From: B18-G2 sp964432835
GTDB lineage: Archaea > Thermoplasmatota > E2 > DHVEG-1 > B18-G2
DNA length: 30,945 bases
Direction of reading: 5' to 3'
Assembly (NCBI GenBank): GCA_964432835.1
Contig: CAYSPA010000004.1
Span: forward strand, 1 to 30,945
In this document: positions 30,258-30,945 of the stretch, one piece after another
How the letters are laid out: each line of letters starts with the position of its first letter
Numbering within the stretch: position 1 is the stretch's first letter
Translations under genes and position numbers: made by a program
Notes under the pieces: model-generated
Database searches by the model: none
The model's input: the letters and a program-made list of their open reading frames with translations, nothing else
What the model was told of the DNA's origin: nothing

Positions 30258-30945
30258 TCGATATTATATGGTCTCATTGCAGGGAACCAGTCAAAATTGA
30301 CCCATGGGATAGGAATCGCTACACCTGATTCACTAGGAGTGGAGATAACCCAAAACAACCCAAAGATCGGTCGAGGTAAAATTATCTTCCAATTATCCCA
30401 ATAATTACGTAGCCAGCGGTTTTGAGACGAGGCAAAAAAGAAGGCTTGCCATCCGTTATTAATGAAATTATTTTTCATAATAGAATTATGGAAAGAGAAA
30501 ATTACAGATACACCCTCCTCATTATTCGAGATGTCGTTAAAGGTGACTCTGTTGTTATTGGATAGTTCGATCCATATACTGCCACCGTTTTTGAGGATTT
30601 TATTATACGCGATATTATTGTTGTTTGATTCCTCGATCCAGATGGCATACCCATTGTTCGAGATGTTGTTATACGCGATGTTGTTGTTGTCTGATGCCCA
30701 GAGCCATATACCATCGCCTCCATTATTTGAGATGTTGTTATACATGATGTTATTGGAATATGAGAGCACTTCAATTCCTGTAAACGAATTTCTTATGGTA
30801 AACCCCTCAATCGTGGTCCCATTCGCCTTCAATACAATTACACTACTTCTGTTTCTGTCACCACCATCGATAATACAATTATCCGATCCATTCTCTGATT
30901 TAATTGTCAATCTTTCTTTGGTAACCTTTATGTTCTCATAGTAAA
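30251..30945 (-). CDS. C-terminal part of a parallel beta-helix (NosD-type) surface protein
   Basis: The frame is open from the right edge of the window, so the start lies outside; the visible part has 230 residues. It begins YYENIKVTKERLTIKSENG, a common lead-in to pectate-lyase-like domains, then IIDGG and GTTIEGFTIRNS. About five 22-24-residue PbH1 repeats of the type NNNIAYNNISNNG follow, with ladders of Asn. The tail (about the last 55 residues: LRNYWDNW, PIPWVNFDWFPAMRPY) is the usual end of archaeal NosD/CASH-type proteins. It is likely exported and may bind or modify polysaccharide; no catalytic site is visible in this part. Confidence 0.85.
   Translation of the reverse strand, partial: YYENIKVTKERLTIKSENGSDNCIIDGGDRNRSSVIVLKANGTTIEGFTIRNSFTGIEVLSYSNNIMYNNISNNGGDGIWLWASDNNNIAYNNISNNGYAIWIEESNNNNIAYNKILKNGGSIWIELSNNNRVTFNDISNNEEGVSVIFSFHNSIMKNNFINNGWQAFFFASSQNRWLRNYWDNWKIILPRPIFGLFWVISTPSESGVAIPIPWVNFDWFPAMRPYNIDY

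Noticed and set aside
30580..30760. DNA-level tandem repeats in the last gene
   Set aside because: The similarity follows from the repeated NNNIAYNNISNN protein motif of the beta-helix, and the copies are diverged, so no independent DNA repeat is called.
1..30945. Insertion sequences, integrases, prophage or restriction-modification genes
   Set aside because: None of the readable genes has transposase, integrase, capsid, terminase or methyltransferase/endonuclease pairs, and no terminal repeats flanking a block were noticed.

Overview
The window looks like a scaffold from an anaerobic, probably thermophilic euryarchaeon. Archaeal markers include the 18S/16S-type pseudouridine methyltransferase Nep1, PurP, an archaeal class I CCA-adding domain, ThpR, type IV pilin and archaellin signal peptides, an Lsm-like domain, and many TATA boxes 25-30 nt upstream of start codons that have no leader. 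AGA/AGG arginine and ATA isoleucine codons are common. An archaellin together with an Nfn enzyme, a tungsten-type aldehyde oxidoreductase and glutamate dehydrogenase suggests a peptide or amino-acid fermenter. A relative of the Thermoplasmatota/Aciduliprofundum group is possible, but that is a weak inference. A run of exactly 100 N at 28912-29011 is an assembly gap.

Layout. 1-1584: the end of an unknown gene, a small DUF4405-like membrane protein, and a SplB-like radical SAM protein. 1571-3126: an NSS sodium symporter plus a 35-residue MetS-type small subunit. 3179-5934: two secreted pilin-like proteins, one carrying DUF11 and von Willebrand A domains. 6121-9741: gdhA-nfnS-nfnL, coupling glutamate oxidation to the ferredoxin/NAD(H)/NADP(H) pools. 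9856-11623: purP and nep1. 11877-14997: a PAS/coiled-coil/PAS protein, an archaellin carrying an N-terminal Lsm-like domain, and a divergent archaellin-like protein. 15004-16539: purH. 16625-20018: thpR, a PAP2-CCA fusion, and an RNase H-fold protein. 20048-24634: aldehyde oxidoreductase, a four-cluster ferredoxin, a six-helix membrane protein, two exported molybdopterin-binding-fold proteins, and a kinase-like protein. 24687-25436: DUF72. 25437-25907: a non-coding stretch with its own promoter elements and several hairpins. 25908-30257: a PAS histidine kinase, a response regulator, a gene broken by the gap, and an ATP-NAD kinase family protein. 30251-end: a parallel beta-helix surface protein, cut by the window.

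How the genes fit together. GDH, Nfn, AOR and its ferredoxin form a plausible amino-acid and aldehyde oxidation circuit. The pilin, archaellin and PAS genes form a surface and sensing group. The thpR-cca operon is an RNA 3'-end module. The most unusual items are the in-frame PAP2-CCA fusion, the Lsm-archaellin fusion, the pilin-DUF11-VWA protein whose VWA domain is split by a beta-sandwich, and the probable structured RNA at about 25665-25835. Many adjacent genes share 4-nt ATGA or GTGA overlaps, which implies tight translational coupling.
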